Shown here: positions 31,517-31,734 of the stretch, one piece after another | Numbering within the stretch: the first letter of the stretch is position 1 | How the letters are laid out: each line of letters opens with the position of its first letter | Source of the DNA: a virus | Strand: one strand, 5' to 3' | IMG/VR virus record: IMGVR_UViG_3300032011_003329 | Location: 1-31,734 of that record | Length of the DNA: 31,734 bases | Position numbers and translations under genes: made by a program | Notes under the pieces: model-generated | Database searches by the model: none | The model's input: only the letters and a program-made list of their open reading frames with translations | Told to the model about the DNA's origin: nothing

Positions 31517-31734
31517 TTTTAAACACTGACATCAAAAAACAGATTAAAGCTCAATACGATAAAGAGTTTCCCAAAGAATGCTGTGGCCTGATCGTCTCTA
31601 ACAAAGGTGCGCTTTCCTGCGTGCCTAGCAAAAACGATTCCATAGAAGAAGACTTCTTTAGGGTTAATCCAAGAGATTACTTAAAAGCCTCAAATCTTGG
31701 GGAGATTGTTGCTGTTTATCATTCTCACACCAAC
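31513..31734 (+). CDS. Tail assembly protein K-like, JAMM metalloprotease domain, partial
   Basis: The gene runs off the window; 74 residues are visible from TTG 31513, which overlaps the previous stop (TTGA). FPKECCGLIVSNKG near 19-32 matches the JAB/Mov34 start, with Glu22 in the right place, and VAVYHSHTN at the window end gives the HxH metal ligands; the final Asp lies outside. This is the first domain of lambda gpK, which is followed in lambda by an NlpC/P60 peptidase domain. The order M, L, K is conserved with lambda. The TTG start has no Shine-Dalgarno and depends on coupling. K proteins act in tail-tip assembly and are thought to cut peptidoglycan. Confidence 0.85.
   Translation, partial: MILNTDIKKQIKAQYDKEFPKECCGLIVSNKGALSCVPSKNDSIEEDFFRVNPRDYLKASNLGEIVAVYHSHTN

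Noticed and set aside
1-31734. CRISPR arrays, insertion sequences and ordinary tRNA genes
   Set aside because: No regularly spaced direct repeats, transposase genes with terminal repeats or cloverleaf structures other than the tmRNA ends were seen.

Overview
The window looks like part of a tailed double-stranded DNA phage genome (Caudoviricetes). The tail-tip genes resemble lambda M, L and K, which suggests a long flexible tail. The DNA is fairly AT-rich, nearly every base is coding, and most gene starts lack an obvious Shine-Dalgarno sequence. The host cannot be named from the sequence. Some promoters (TTG, 20 bases, TAnnCTTG) partly resemble Bacteroidota promoters, but the tmRNA tag does not look like the Bacteroidota type, so I leave the host open.

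Layout. (1) 1-6806, plus strand: a sugar-nucleotide and glycan operon with the end of a ThDP enzyme, a formyltransferase, a Gfo/Idh/MocA oxidoreductase, a DegT aminotransferase, a sugar epimerase, a family 17 glycosyltransferase, GDP-mannose 4,6-dehydratase and a likely second glycosyltransferase. It could make and transfer an amino, possibly N-formylated, 6-deoxysugar. (2) 6803-22182, plus strand: the replication and recombination region, with a RecA-like protein, three PD-(D/E)XK nucleases, a complete one-piece tmRNA, a DnaB helicase, a DnaG-type primase, a DNA polymerase III alpha chain divided into two genes with a cupin and a DnaQ-like exonuclease between them, a probable ssDNA-binding protein, two glycosyltransferase genes and a possible annealing protein. 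(3) 22172-29717, minus strand: six coupled tail genes rich in IPT/TIG-like Ig folds. (4) 29806-31734, plus strand: tail-tip genes like lambda M, L and K, the last cut by the window edge.

The main unusual signal is a family of six promoters in region 2 (6803, 8271, 9974, 14175, 17758, 21397). Each has a -35 of TTGAC, a 17-base spacer and a -10 whose predicted transcription start falls within about one base of the start codon. This predicts leaderless mRNAs for the replication genes. Five of the six (all but 17758) carry TCAAG or CAAG at a fixed place, and most also carry CTTGA and CTTG, like operator half-sites. Inside operons, genes are joined by TAATG, ATGA, GTGA or TTGA overlaps without Shine-Dalgarno sequences, whereas the divergent late tail promoters at 29718-29805 lead to purine-rich ribosome sites. 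The phage therefore seems to use leaderless or re-initiating translation for early genes, and it carries its own trans-translation RNA.
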